DNA from: Saprospiraceae bacterium
GTDB lineage: Bacteria; Bacteroidota; Bacteroidia; Chitinophagales; Saprospiraceae
Assembly: GCA_020631235.1 (NCBI GenBank)
Contig: JAHDHQ010000003.1
Coordinates: forward strand, 172,450 to 236,449
Direction of reading: 5' to 3'
DNA length: 64,000 nt
In this document: piece after piece, positions 8,986 to 17,152 of the stretch
Layout: every line of letters begins with the position of its first letter
How positions within the stretch are numbered: the stretch's first letter is position 1
The notes under the pieces: model-generated
Told to the model about the DNA's origin: nothing
The model's database searches: none
The model's input: the letters and a program-made list of their open reading frames with translations, nothing else
Program-made: the position numbers and the translations under genes

Positions 8986-9615
8986 TTATAACCCCAAATA
9001 TTTATAAACATTGAAAACAATATCGGATGTCGGGTCGTGTAATACGGCTTGCCATCCGAATTTTTTTGCAGCAAGAATGTTTGCTTCGTTATCGTCTATA
9101 AATAATATTTCTTCTTTGTGAGCACCAATGCTTTGAGTAACATGTTCATAAATTCTTTCCTCAGGTTTTCTCATACCAATATGGTGGGAGTAAAATACAA
9201 AATCAAAATATCGTTCTTCAAAATCGAGTAGATTAAAGTTGCTTGCAAAATACTGATGTATGTAAGCCTCATGAATACTATTAATATTACTCAAAAGAAC
9301 TAATTGGTAATCTTTGCGTAATGATTCCAATAAACTGAATCGTTCTTTAGGGAAACCTACAAGCAAGCTATTCCAAGCTTTTAATATATCTCGCGGATTC
9401 GCTTTATTATTTATTTGCTGAAATTGCCATATGAAGGTTTCTTCATTGATTTCACCTCGTTCGAGGCGATCATTGGCTGATTGGATGATTGCTGGGACAT
9501 CATTGTCTTCCCATTCAATATTTAAAAGGTTTTTAAAATTTTGGTAACATCCTTTAAAATCTAAATCAAAAAGGACATTACCAAAATCAAAAATAATGGT
9601 TTTTACGCTGCTCAC
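8986..9615 (-). CDS. HAD-superfamily phosphatase, YihX-like
   Basis: 209 aa, subfamily IA. Motif I is FDFGNVLFDLDF (nucleophile D10; the second position is Gly as in YihX and epoxide-hydrolase-type HADs), motif II LLSNIN, motif III Lys in GMRKPEERIYEHV, motif IV ILFIDDNEANILAA. The four-helix cap lies between motifs I and II. YihX-type enzymes hydrolyse sugar phosphates; the substrate here is not predictable. The start is a GTG immediately after the TAA of the upstream T9SS gene, which indicates translational coupling. Confidence 0.85.
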   Translation of the reverse strand: MSSVKTIIFDFGNVLFDLDFKGCYQNFKNLLNIEWEDNDVPAIIQSANDRLERGEINEETFIWQFQQINNKANPRDILKAWNSLLVGFPKERFSLLESLRKDYQLVLLSNINSIHEAYIHQYFASNFNLLDFEERYFDFVFYSHHIGMRKPEERIYEHVTQSIGAHKEEILFIDDNEANILAAKKFGWQAVLHDPTSDIVFNVYKYLGL

Positions 9616-10416
9616 TTATTGTTTAGTGATTTGTTGTGTAAGCACAATTCCATCTTTATCGAATAAGGTTAAAATATACTGACCTGCCTGAATGGTCGTC
9701 ATATCTACCTTATTGCCTTGACCTGTGGTTACCACTTGTCCAGCAAGATTGTAAACCACAAAATCTAATGCCTTATCCGCATCAATACTCAAGAAATCAG
9801 TAGTTGGATTAGGATAGATACTTATGGTTGTTTCTTCTTCCAAGTTTACATTCGAAGATGTTGCTTCCGTTAGGCTTATTGTTAGATTTGCTCCATTATC
9901 ACCTGATGGCGATCCATTGCCATTGACTAATGCAGAAGCTGCATAAAAGGATACTTCACCAGTGCCTGCTTCTGGAGCTACCCAAGTTAGATCTATTTCA
10001 CTCCCTGCGATACGATCGGTCTGTTCTACGTAGGTACGACCATTTAGATCAATGAGTCTAGTTTTATCTGGTAAATCTGAGGACCAAGTGTTTACAGGTT
10101 CATCGGCTCCATCCAAGGCAACCATCATAAAACCAAATCCTGCTGGGTTGCCAGATGGAAAATTAATTTTATAGTTTAAATTATAACTTTGGCCTGGCAT
10201 ATATTCGCTGACTACTTCTCCTTCGCTATTTGTAAAAGTTAGCTCTAATTGTGGTGCAAAATTACCACTAGAATGGCAGCCTTGTTGGCCACAGGTTTGT
10301 CCAGTTTCTCCTGGAGCAAGAGTCGCTCCATTTCCAGTGACATTTCCTCTTCCTGATCTATTAGACATTAAAAATAGAGCTAGACAAATAGTAAGTGCGG
10401 TGTATAAAATTCTCAT
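9616..10416 (-). CDS. Secreted protein with choice-of-anchor V-like domain and T9SS sorting domain
   Basis: 266 aa. A signal peptide (1-18) leads into a domain opening GETGQTCGQQGCHSSG, like the choice-of-anchor V / Reeler-type domains of Bacteroidota. A beta-rich region with YNLNYKINFPSGNPAGFGFMM follows. The C-terminal ~75 residues (SIYPNPTTDFLSID ... AGQYILTLFDKDG ... ITKQ) form a type-A T9SS sorting domain, so the protein is exported through the outer membrane and anchored or released. The cysteine motif is CxxxxCH rather than CxxCH, so haem binding is not assured. Its stop touches the start of the HAD gene. Confidence 0.82.
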   Translation of the reverse strand: MRILYTALTICLALFLMSNRSGRGNVTGNGATLAPGETGQTCGQQGCHSSGNFAPQLELTFTNSEGEVVSEYMPGQSYNLNYKINFPSGNPAGFGFMMVALDGADEPVNTWSSDLPDKTRLIDLNGRTYVEQTDRIAGSEIDLTWVAPEAGTGEVSFYAASALVNGNGSPSGDNGANLTISLTEATSSNVNLEEETTISIYPNPTTDFLSIDADKALDFVVYNLAGQVVTTGQGNKVDMTTIQAGQYILTLFDKDGIVLTQQITKQ

Positions 10417-10584
10417 AATATTTTTTTGGTTATCCGAATCTACAAACAGAGTTTCGTTTATTAAAATAGTGAAGCCACAAATAATGTTTAAATGAAAAGA
10501 AATGTCAAGTGATAGAATAAAATAGAAAAAGCATCATTAAACCTTTTATATCTACTTTAGTCAAAGACATAAAGCATATAACTA

Positions 10585-11130
10585 TTGGAGGACATTGAAC
10601 TGATAGCATTAATAAAAAACAAACAAACCGCAAATAAGGGTTTTGAAGTTTTACTCAGCCAATATCAAGAGAAATTATATTGGCACATAAGACGCATCGT
10701 CTTATCGCATGAAGATGCCGATGATGTTCTTCAAAATGTGTTTATCAAGGTTTTTAGATACATAACCAATTTTAAAGGTGAAGCCTCTTTATACACTTGG
10801 TTATTCAGGATAGCTACTAATGAATCATTAAGCTTAATTAAAAAGCGGAAAAAGCATCAAGATGTTTCAGATGAAGAAACGAAGGATTTAGCTTTTTCTA
10901 CTTTGCAGAGCGATCCTTATTTTAACGGAAATGATGCCATGATGCGTCTAAAAGCTGCTATTGCCAGTCTGCCAGAAAAACAAATGCTGGTTTTTAATAT
11001 GAAATATTTTGAAGGAACGAAATATAGTGATATGGCAGAAATTTTAGAGACTTCGGTAGGGTCATTAAAAGCATCTTATCATCACGCAGTAAAGAAAATA
11101 GAAAAATATATCAAAGAAGAACAATTTTAG
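10585..11130 (+). CDS. ECF-type RNA polymerase sigma factor
   Basis: 181 aa, sigma-70 family group 4. Region 2 has EDADDVLQNVFIKVFRYI and ASLYTWLFRIATNESL (the -10-recognition helix). Region 4 has LPEKQMLVFNMKYFEGTKYSDMAEILETSVGSLKASYHHAVKKI (-35-binding helix-turn-helix). The only reasonable start in frame is TTG at 10585, because an in-frame stop lies 6 nt upstream. The next gene begins 1 nt after its stop, and a Spy/CpxP-like gene completes the operon, which suggests an extracytoplasmic stress circuit. Confidence 0.92.
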   Translation: MEDIELIALIKNKQTANKGFEVLLSQYQEKLYWHIRRIVLSHEDADDVLQNVFIKVFRYITNFKGEASLYTWLFRIATNESLSLIKKRKKHQDVSDEETKDLAFSTLQSDPYFNGNDAMMRLKAAIASLPEKQMLVFNMKYFEGTKYSDMAEILETSVGSLKASYHHAVKKIEKYIKEEQF

Positions 11131-11131
11131 C

Positions 11132-11581
11132 ATGAAGCCGTATAATGAATATTCAAAAGAAGGATTTAGTTTGCCGGAAGGTTATTTTGATCAATCGGCT
11201 AAGCAAATGCAAGATCGTGTACAAGAGGAGGGATTCGAGCTGCCAGATAGATACTTTGATTCCTTAAAATCATTGCTTGATAAAAAAGAAGCAAAAGTGA
11301 TCTCTCTGACTTCAAATTACTTTAGATGGGCATCAGTTGCTGCGGTTTTTATGGTGGCTGTTGGAAGTTGGTTTTTGATGGATCAGGGAGAAGAGGTAGA
11401 ACTTTTTGATAATCAAGAAGTAGCTTTCTTGGATTATCTAATGGACGACCCAAGTTTAATCAATGAAGAAGATCTGGATTTTTACTTTGAAGAGCTTACC
11501 GAAGAAATTGGTGATGAAGCATTATTGGATTATTTAGATGATGAAGATTTAGATTGGGAAACGTTAGAAGAAATTATTTAA
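11132..11581 (+). CDS. Single-pass membrane protein linked to ECF sigma factor (putative anti-sigma-like)
   Basis: 149 aa, not assignable to a named family. A cytoplasmic N-terminal part (1-60) carries the motif GFxLPxxYFD twice (GFSLPEGYFD and GFELPDRYFD). One membrane helix follows at about 66-85 (WASVAAVFMVAVGSWFLM), then a very acidic C-terminal tail rich in DDE/LDYLDDEDLDW. The placement 1 nt after the sigma gene and the N-in topology suggest an anti-sigma or co-regulator. The classical zinc-binding HxxxCxxC anti-sigma motif is absent, so the role is inferred from context only. Confidence 0.7.
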   Translation: MKPYNEYSKEGFSLPEGYFDQSAKQMQDRVQEEGFELPDRYFDSLKSLLDKKEAKVISLTSNYFRWASVAAVFMVAVGSWFLMDQGEEVELFDNQEVAFLDYLMDDPSLINEEDLDFYFEELTEEIGDEALLDYLDDEDLDWETLEEII

Positions 11582-11595
11582 CAACAAATTATATT

Positions 11596-12054
11596 ATGAG
11601 ATTATTATTAGCAATACTTGGTCTGTGTTTAGTGACTAATCTTTCTGCTCAACAAGGAAATAATAAGGGCGAACGCATAGAATCTATGAAAATCGCCTTC
11701 ATAACAAAGGAATTAAACTTAAGCCCTGCGGAATCGGAAGTGTTTTGGCCTGAGTACAATGTCTATCAAAAAGAATTGAAAGATTTACGCCAATCGAAAG
11801 AAAGAGAACGTATTAATTTAAGCGAAATTTCTGAAGATGAAGCAGCAAAATTAATCGAAGAGCGGCTGGGTTTTGAAGAACAAAAATTAGCTATGAAGCG
11901 AAGTTTTGTGCAAAGACTTGATGGAAAATTATCGAAAAAGAAAACAGCCAAACTTCTCAAGTTAGAAGAAAAATTTAAAAAAGAAATCTTGGGTAAGGTC
12001 CGCAAAAAGATGGAGCAAAAAGAACAAGCTAAAGGAATGCGTAGAGGACAGTAA
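11596..12054 (+). CDS. Periplasmic Spy/CpxP-like (LTXXQ-type) protein
   Basis: 152 aa from the ATG at 11596, which yields a clean signal peptide MRLLLAILGLCLVTNLSA/Q. An upstream in-frame ATG at 11554 lies inside the previous gene and would spoil it. The mature part is helical and highly charged: KIAFITKELNLSPAESEVFWPEYNVYQKEL is the pattern seen in CpxP/Spy/Heh-type proteins (LTpeEaekFWPiYne). It ends in a strongly basic tail. It is the third gene of the ECF operon and probably senses or chaperones misfolded envelope proteins and feeds back on the sigma factor (inference). Confidence 0.72.
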   Translation: MRLLLAILGLCLVTNLSAQQGNNKGERIESMKIAFITKELNLSPAESEVFWPEYNVYQKELKDLRQSKERERINLSEISEDEAAKLIEERLGFEEQKLAMKRSFVQRLDGKLSKKKTAKLLKLEEKFKKEILGKVRKKMEQKEQAKGMRRGQ

Positions 12055-12062
12055 AGAATCCA

Positions 12063-12105
12063 TGACAAAGTAGCTGAATGATCAAATGTTCAGCTGCTTT
12101 TGTCA
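12063..12105. terminator. Bidirectional hairpin between convergent ECF operon and aminopeptidase gene
   Basis: The left arm TGACAAAGTAGCTGAA (12063-12078) pairs with TTCAGCTGCTTTTGTCA (12089-12105) around a 10-nt loop, with one bulge/mismatch region. The right arm overlaps the stop codon of the leftward aminopeptidase gene. There is no long T-tract on either side, so termination is plausible in both directions but not certain. Confidence 0.55.
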
Positions 12106-13203
12106 AAAGATAAAGCGTCCTTTTTCATATATAAGTTCATCATCCGCATAAATGGCACCTTCTTTTTTCATGTCAGTTATCATATCCCAGTGGATGATTG
12201 ATTTGTTTTTACCGCCGGCTTGCAAATAAGACTGTCCTACAGCCATATGAATGGTACCTCCTATTTTTTCATCAAAAAGAATATTACCAGTAGCTCGTTG
12301 GATTTGATAATTGGTGCCGATGGCTACTTCTCCAAAATAATTAGCTCCTTCAATTTTCAATATTTTGTCTAAGAATTCTTGACCTTTCTCAGCCGTCGCT
12401 TTAATGATTTTTCCTTCCTTAACAGTGAGTTCGATTCCACTCACTTCATAACCAGAATAGATGGAAGGATAACTAAAATAAATCACTCCATTTACACTGT
12501 CCTCTACAGGTGCTGAAAAGACCTCTCCCGAAGGCATATTGGTTTTTCCATCCGAGTTTATCCAAGTTCGTCCCTCCACCGAAAAACGGATATCTGACCT
12601 TTCGTTTTTATAGCGGATAGACGACTTACTATTTAGAAAATCAACAATCTTTTGTTGTTTTTTACCTACTTCTCTCCAATGATTTGCTGGATCGTCTTCG
12701 TATAAATAGCAAGCATTGAAAACAAACTGACTGTACTCTTCCAGAGACATCCGTGCTACTTGCGCTGAGGCACTTGTAGGATATTGGCAAAGTGATCTTT
12801 TAAGTGAGCGGTTTGCAGTACGTTCAAAATACAAATCGTTTATGATTTGCATGCTGGACCTGCGTAAAGCACTTTTTTCTTTGTTTAAATCTTGTTCTCC
12901 CATAAGATTATACGGAGCGCGGATAAAAATATATGCATCAAAATGACGCATGGCTTCTGATTGCAAAGTGGGTAAATGTTTGAGTGCAGCTTCGCTTGCT
13001 TCTTGATGGAAGATTTTATTTCTTCCTTGGAAAGCTAAATCATATTCTACGATGGCTCCCTTTCTTAAAGCATATCTATAGATTTCTTTAACTAAAGGTT
13101 CGGCTAGCATCGTACTACGAACAAAAAGTTTTTCTCCGGGCTGGAGTTCGACGCAGTAGTCTACGAGCAGCCGAGCATATTTTTCTAAAATGAAATTGTT
13201 CAT
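12103..13203 (-). CDS. M29-family metallo-aminopeptidase
   Basis: 366 aa, the usual length of AmpS/AmpT/PepS-type aminopeptidases with a dinuclear metal site. Recognisable segments are FILEKYARLLVDYCVELQPGEKLFVRS at the N terminus, INSDGKTNMPSGEVFSAPVEDSVNG (metal ligand Glu), and a C-terminal GGTIHMAVGQSY...IHWDMITDM with His/Asp ligands. It is cytoplasmic and releases N-terminal residues from peptides. The ATG directly abuts the stop of hflX, so it is the last gene of a leftward TPR-envC-hflX-aminopeptidase operon. Confidence 0.9.
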   Translation of the reverse strand: MNNFILEKYARLLVDYCVELQPGEKLFVRSTMLAEPLVKEIYRYALRKGAIVEYDLAFQGRNKIFHQEASEAALKHLPTLQSEAMRHFDAYIFIRAPYNLMGEQDLNKEKSALRRSSMQIINDLYFERTANRSLKRSLCQYPTSASAQVARMSLEEYSQFVFNACYLYEDDPANHWREVGKKQQKIVDFLNSKSSIRYKNERSDIRFSVEGRTWINSDGKTNMPSGEVFSAPVEDSVNGVIYFSYPSIYSGYEVSGIELTVKEGKIIKATAEKGQEFLDKILKIEGANYFGEVAIGTNYQIQRATGNILFDEKIGGTIHMAVGQSYLQAGGKNKSIIHWDMITDMKKEGAIYADDELIYEKGRFIF

Positions 13204-14415
13204 TTACCAATATTTTGTTTGGTACGGATAGCGCACATTATATTGATCTTCGATCATGATGCGCATGGTTTCTCTCAGTCCTTGGATGTTTTCTTTCTCT
13301 TTAGCAGAGATGAGTATGGCAGGATGCCTAAATTCTTCTTGTATTCTGGCAATTAGACCATCTAATAATTGTTTTTGAGTAGCTTCATCCAATAATTTAT
13401 CAAAGTATCTTTCTTTATATTGATCGATCTTATTGAGTACAATGAGTGTTGGTTTTTCTGAAGATTGTAAATCCAGCATTGTTTTCGTTACTGTTTTCAT
13501 TTGGTCTTCAAACTGTGGATGCGAAACATCTACCACATGTAAAATGATGTCACTTTCTCTTACTTCATCTAAAGTAGACTTAAAAGACTCCACTAGATGA
13601 TGAGGGAGTTTTCTGATAAATCCCACGGTATCAGATAGGAGAAAAGGCATAGCACCAAAAACTACTTTGCGTACAGTTGTATCCAGTGTAGCGAATAGTT
13701 TGTTTTCTGCAAAAACTTCAGATTTACTAAGCACATTCATAAGGGTAGATTTCCCGACATTCGTATATCCCACAAGTGCTACACGAATCATTTGCCCTCG
13801 ATTTTTACGCTGGGTTACGTTTTGTAAATCTATTTTTTCTAATTTCTTTTTGAGCAATGATATTTTATCCCGAACAATACGTCTATCTGTTTCTATTTCT
13901 TGCTCGCCGGGACCTCTCATTCCTATACCTCCTCGTTGTCTTTCCAAGTGAGTCCATAGACCTCGTAGTCTGGGTAGTAAATATTGCATTTGGGCAAGTT
14001 CCACTTGGGTTTTAGCCTGGGCTGTTTGGGCTCTTGCGGCAAAAATATCTAGAATTAAACTACTACGATCTACAATTTTTACTTTAAGTTCTTCTTCGAG
14101 AATGTTGGTTTGTTTACCGGTTAAATCGTCGTCAAAAATGACCAAGTCGATTTCTTTCATTTCGACAATCGCTTTAATTTCTTCTAATTTTCCTTTTCCG
14201 ACGAAGGTTCGTTTATCTGGATGTGTTAATTTTTGTACAACTCTAGTGACGGATTTTGCTCCGGCCGTTTCAGCCAAAAATTCTAATTCGTCTAGATATT
14301 CTTGTACTTGTTCGCTGGTCTGCTGTTGGGTGACTAAACCTACAAGGACAGCTTTTTCGACTTCTTTCTTGAGTCCTTTCTTCTTTTTCTTTCCTAAGTT
14401 CCAATCATTTCCCAT
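13204..14415 (-). CDS. hflX: Ribosome-associated GTPase HflX
   Basis: About 403 aa. The N-terminal HflX domain is followed by the signature RGGIGMRGPGEQEIETDRR. The G domain has G1 VGYTNVGKSTLMN, G3 LSDTVGFIRKLPHHLVESF and G4 LNKID. HflX splits stalled 70S ribosomes in stress. The ATG at 14415 is preferred; a TTG three codons upstream (14424) is also possible because GAAGGA lies too close to the ATG to act as a good ribosome site. The gene lies just after the EnvC-like gene and just before the aminopeptidase gene, with near-zero spacing. Confidence 0.95.
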   Translation of the reverse strand: MGNDWNLGKKKKKGLKKEVEKAVLVGLVTQQQTSEQVQEYLDELEFLAETAGAKSVTRVVQKLTHPDKRTFVGKGKLEEIKAIVEMKEIDLVIFDDDLTGKQTNILEEELKVKIVDRSSLILDIFAARAQTAQAKTQVELAQMQYLLPRLRGLWTHLERQRGGIGMRGPGEQEIETDRRIVRDKISLLKKKLEKIDLQNVTQRKNRGQMIRVALVGYTNVGKSTLMNVLSKSEVFAENKLFATLDTTVRKVVFGAMPFLLSDTVGFIRKLPHHLVESFKSTLDEVRESDIILHVVDVSHPQFEDQMKTVTKTMLDLQSSEKPTLIVLNKIDQYKERYFDKLLDEATQKQLLDGLIARIQEEFRHPAILISAKEKENIQGLRETMRIMIEDQYNVRYPYQTKYW

Positions 14416-14425
14416 ATCCTTCAAA

Positions 14426-15616
14426 TTACTTAAGCCAGAGGGCTGGATCCAGTTTGGTTTTTCCTTTCCATATTTCGAAATGGAGTTTAGTGTTTCCTTT
14501 TTTATCAGTATTTACTTCTCCGATGGATTGCCCTAGACTTACGGTTTGATCAATAGTTACAAAGCTAGTCTTTAGTTTTGAATAAATGGAGTAATAGTCA
14601 CTGTGCTGAATCATTATCATAATATCATGTCCAGGCACTGATTGGATGCTAATCACTTTACCATTGCCTATAGCATAGGCATTTTTATCATTTTGGAGGC
14701 GAATATCTATCCCGTTATTTTCAATGTATAAGCCTTGAATACTGGGATGTGCTTGTCGACCAAATTTAGAAACAATACTACCTTGTTTAGAAGGCCAAGC
14801 CACTTTGTCGTTTAATCGAGCAAAAGTTGTACTTTTTGAGTTTTCGATTGTATTGTTTTTAGTCGTGTTTTTATTTACTGATAGCGCTTTTTCGATGGCT
14901 TTTTCTATAGCAATATTGAGTTTTTCTCTCGCTGCGTTTTTCTTTTTTAATAATTGCGTAAGCTCGCTATTTTTAGACTCTAGGGATACGAGGATATCTT
15001 TTTTTTGGTCCAATGACTGGTCTAATTGTTTTTTCTGCTCTAATTCTTGCATCATCAATGAATCTCGAAACTTTGTGTCTGCATTGAGTTGTTCTGCTAC
15101 ATTTGTATAGTCGTCTAAAATGCTAGATAGTTCGTTTTTTTTCTGCAGGAAAAAATCATCTAATTGTTGATAATATTGCCATTTTAGAAATGCATCCTTA
15201 AAACCACTTGATGATAAAATCATTTGCCATTTAGATCCTTGTTTTAAGGCGATATACCGCTGACGTAAGAGCGAGCGATAGTTGTTTTTCAAAGTCTCTT
15301 GGAGGAGCTTGATAGAATCCAATGCCGAAGTATTTTGTTGGATGCTTTCCTTATTGAGCGCTAATTCTTGTTGTATGTTTTCTATTAATTTTTGCCTCGA
15401 TTCGATTTGGCTTTCTACTACTGAGTATTCGTCTAGGGTAATTTGTTTCGTTTGGACATTTTGTTTTAGAATGGTATTAGCATTTTCGATCTCTTGATTA
15501 ATGCGAATACGTTGGGATTCTAAATCTTCTTTACTCTGCGCATTAAGGCTTTGACCGATGATTAAGAAAATCGAAAATGATAAAACACATTGCCAATACC
15601 TATTGTATTTTCTCAT
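14426..15616 (-). CDS. envC: EnvC-like murein hydrolase activator with degenerate LytM domain
   Basis: 396 aa. Signal peptide (about 1-26), then a long coiled-coil (about 28-250, rich in E/K/Q), then a C-terminal M23/LytM domain (about 280-396). The M23 zinc site is broken: the HxxxD motif reads NNGID (His to Asn300, Asp304 kept) and the HxH motif reads KLHFEIW (Lys377, His379). This matches EnvC-type proteins, which do not cut peptidoglycan but activate amidases at the division site. The start overlaps the preceding TPR gene by 17 nt, indicating translational coupling. Confidence 0.88.
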   Translation of the reverse strand: MRKYNRYWQCVLSFSIFLIIGQSLNAQSKEDLESQRIRINQEIENANTILKQNVQTKQITLDEYSVVESQIESRQKLIENIQQELALNKESIQQNTSALDSIKLLQETLKNNYRSLLRQRYIALKQGSKWQMILSSSGFKDAFLKWQYYQQLDDFFLQKKNELSSILDDYTNVAEQLNADTKFRDSLMMQELEQKKQLDQSLDQKKDILVSLESKNSELTQLLKKKNAAREKLNIAIEKAIEKALSVNKNTTKNNTIENSKSTTFARLNDKVAWPSKQGSIVSKFGRQAHPSIQGLYIENNGIDIRLQNDKNAYAIGNGKVISIQSVPGHDIMIMIQHSDYYSIYSKLKTSFVTIDQTVSLGQSIGEVNTDKKGNTKLHFEIWKGKTKLDPALWLK

Positions 15617-17078
15617 TCACCCTAATTGATGTATTACCAATGTTTTTTGAGATTTTCCAATATTTCAACGCTTGCTCTGTGCTGCCATTTGCTGCTAAAA
15701 TATCTCCATATATTTCCGCTATAAAGGGATCGGATTTTAAGTACTCACTATCTAGGCTTGAGATCTGGCTCATGGCTTCTTTTGGATTATTTTCTTTTAA
15801 GTTTTTCAAGGCATTAACGACCACTGCTTTATTTTTCATGACTTGATTATTACCGGTCATAAAACTCATTTCTTCTTCAAACACGGTGGAATCCTTAATC
15901 TTGTTTAGCATAATAGAAGATAGTTGATACCAGTAGTAAGCATCAAATTGATTAGGGTAGTAGTCGATGGTTTTTTCTGCAAAAGATTGCAGTTCTTCAT
16001 ATTTTGACAATGTGTATAACACTTCTAATTTTTGTGCCCAGACAGAATAAACTCTATCATTGAGACTTAAGGTTTTGTCGTAACTCTTTAGTGCTGCTTC
16101 TGATGCACCAGTTATGTACATAATATCTCCTTTTAAGGCATGAGCTTTTGCTTCGTCAGGATAATTAGCCACTAATGTTTCGCTGATGGCTCTTAAGGCG
16201 TCCGTAGCTCCTTTATCTTGTGTGTTTATTTGTTCCACATAGGGAATCAGTTCTCTGATTTTTTCATCAAATGGTATGGCTTGATTGCTAATGAGCGGTT
16301 TAATGGCAAATAAATATTGACTGTCTTCAGAAGTATCTGTGTTGTTTTTCTGCAATTGGGCAATATTGGCTTCTACATTATCTGGATCAATGGACAAGAT
16401 TTTTTCACGCAGGGCTGTAGCTTTCTTTTCGTCTCCTAACAGAATATATTGATTAGCCAGATTATTTAAATGGCTTACATTCTTAGGATAAATAGCTATC
16501 AATTTTTCCAATACCTCTATAGATTGTGCATACTGTTTTGTTTCGTTTAGGATATCTAATTGTAGGTAGCTTGTCTTTTCGTTTATGCCTATTTGGTTTT
16601 CTATTTCTTTGAGTGCATTTATAGCTTTTTCAGGATTACCATTTTTTAAAAAGTTATTGGATAAACGATATTTTAAAGTGGTGTTATTAGGTTCCAGCTG
16701 GATGGCTTTATCGATAAAACCATTGGCTCCTTTAAAATCAAGTTGTAATTGGCAGATGTCGGCAGCTAGTAGATAATACCATTTATTCGATGATTGCAAG
16801 CTAATGGCTTTTTCTATATGGGTTAAAGCGGTTTTGTAATCATTATTGTTTAGCTCCAATCGGGCTAATTGGTAATAAGCGGCATGATTACTTCTATCTT
16901 CTTCGATGGCTGTTTTTAAAGCTTTTTGTTGTTCTTCGGGATTAAGTTGATATTTAGCTAGTTCGGATGATAAATATTGGCTTTGCAGCGCAATGTCATC
17001 TTCTGTATAAATACCTACTTGCGCCAAAGAAATATGACAGCAAAAGCCTAAAAAAAGGACTCCAATAAATTTATTCAT
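15600..17078 (-). CDS. Exported tetratricopeptide-repeat protein
   Basis: 492 aa. Signal peptide (MNKFIGVLFLGFCCHISLA/Q) followed by about ten TPR units across residues 35-480, for example AAYYQLARLELNNNDYKTALTHIEKAI and AKAHALKGDIMYITGASEAALKSYDKTL. It is predicted periplasmic and without catalytic motifs, so a scaffold or assembly factor. It is the first gene of the operon continuing into the EnvC-like, hflX and aminopeptidase genes, and its 3' end overlaps the EnvC-like gene by 17 nt. Coupling to a peptidoglycan-amidase activator suggests a division/envelope role (inference). Confidence 0.82.
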   Translation of the reverse strand: MNKFIGVLFLGFCCHISLAQVGIYTEDDIALQSQYLSSELAKYQLNPEEQQKALKTAIEEDRSNHAAYYQLARLELNNNDYKTALTHIEKAISLQSSNKWYYLLAADICQLQLDFKGANGFIDKAIQLEPNNTTLKYRLSNNFLKNGNPEKAINALKEIENQIGINEKTSYLQLDILNETKQYAQSIEVLEKLIAIYPKNVSHLNNLANQYILLGDEKKATALREKILSIDPDNVEANIAQLQKNNTDTSEDSQYLFAIKPLISNQAIPFDEKIRELIPYVEQINTQDKGATDALRAISETLVANYPDEAKAHALKGDIMYITGASEAALKSYDKTLSLNDRVYSVWAQKLEVLYTLSKYEELQSFAEKTIDYYPNQFDAYYWYQLSSIMLNKIKDSTVFEEEMSFMTGNNQVMKNKAVVVNALKNLKENNPKEAMSQISSLDSEYLKSDPFIAEIYGDILAANGSTEQALKYWKISKNIGNTSIRVNEKIQ

Positions 17079-17102
17079 TTGGTTTGTTTAGGTCAACGAT
17101 CA

Positions 17103-17110
17103 CAAAGATA
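17103..17110 (-). promoter_or_regulatory. -7 promoter box (TATCTTTG) for the TPR-envC-hflX operon
   Basis: On the minus strand TATCTTTG matches the Bacteroidota -7 consensus TAnnTTTG. A TTTG lies 21 nt further upstream, the spacing expected for the -33 box. The predicted transcript start is about 17 nt before the TPR ATG. Confidence 0.6.
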
Positions 17111-17152
17111 ATTGTTCCCGTGTCAATCTAACAAACAAATAATTCAGCAAGA

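Noticed and set aside
14102-14536. 144-codon plus-strand open frame across the hflX/envC junction
   Set aside because: Serine/phenylalanine-rich reading typical of an antisense shadow of two clear genes.
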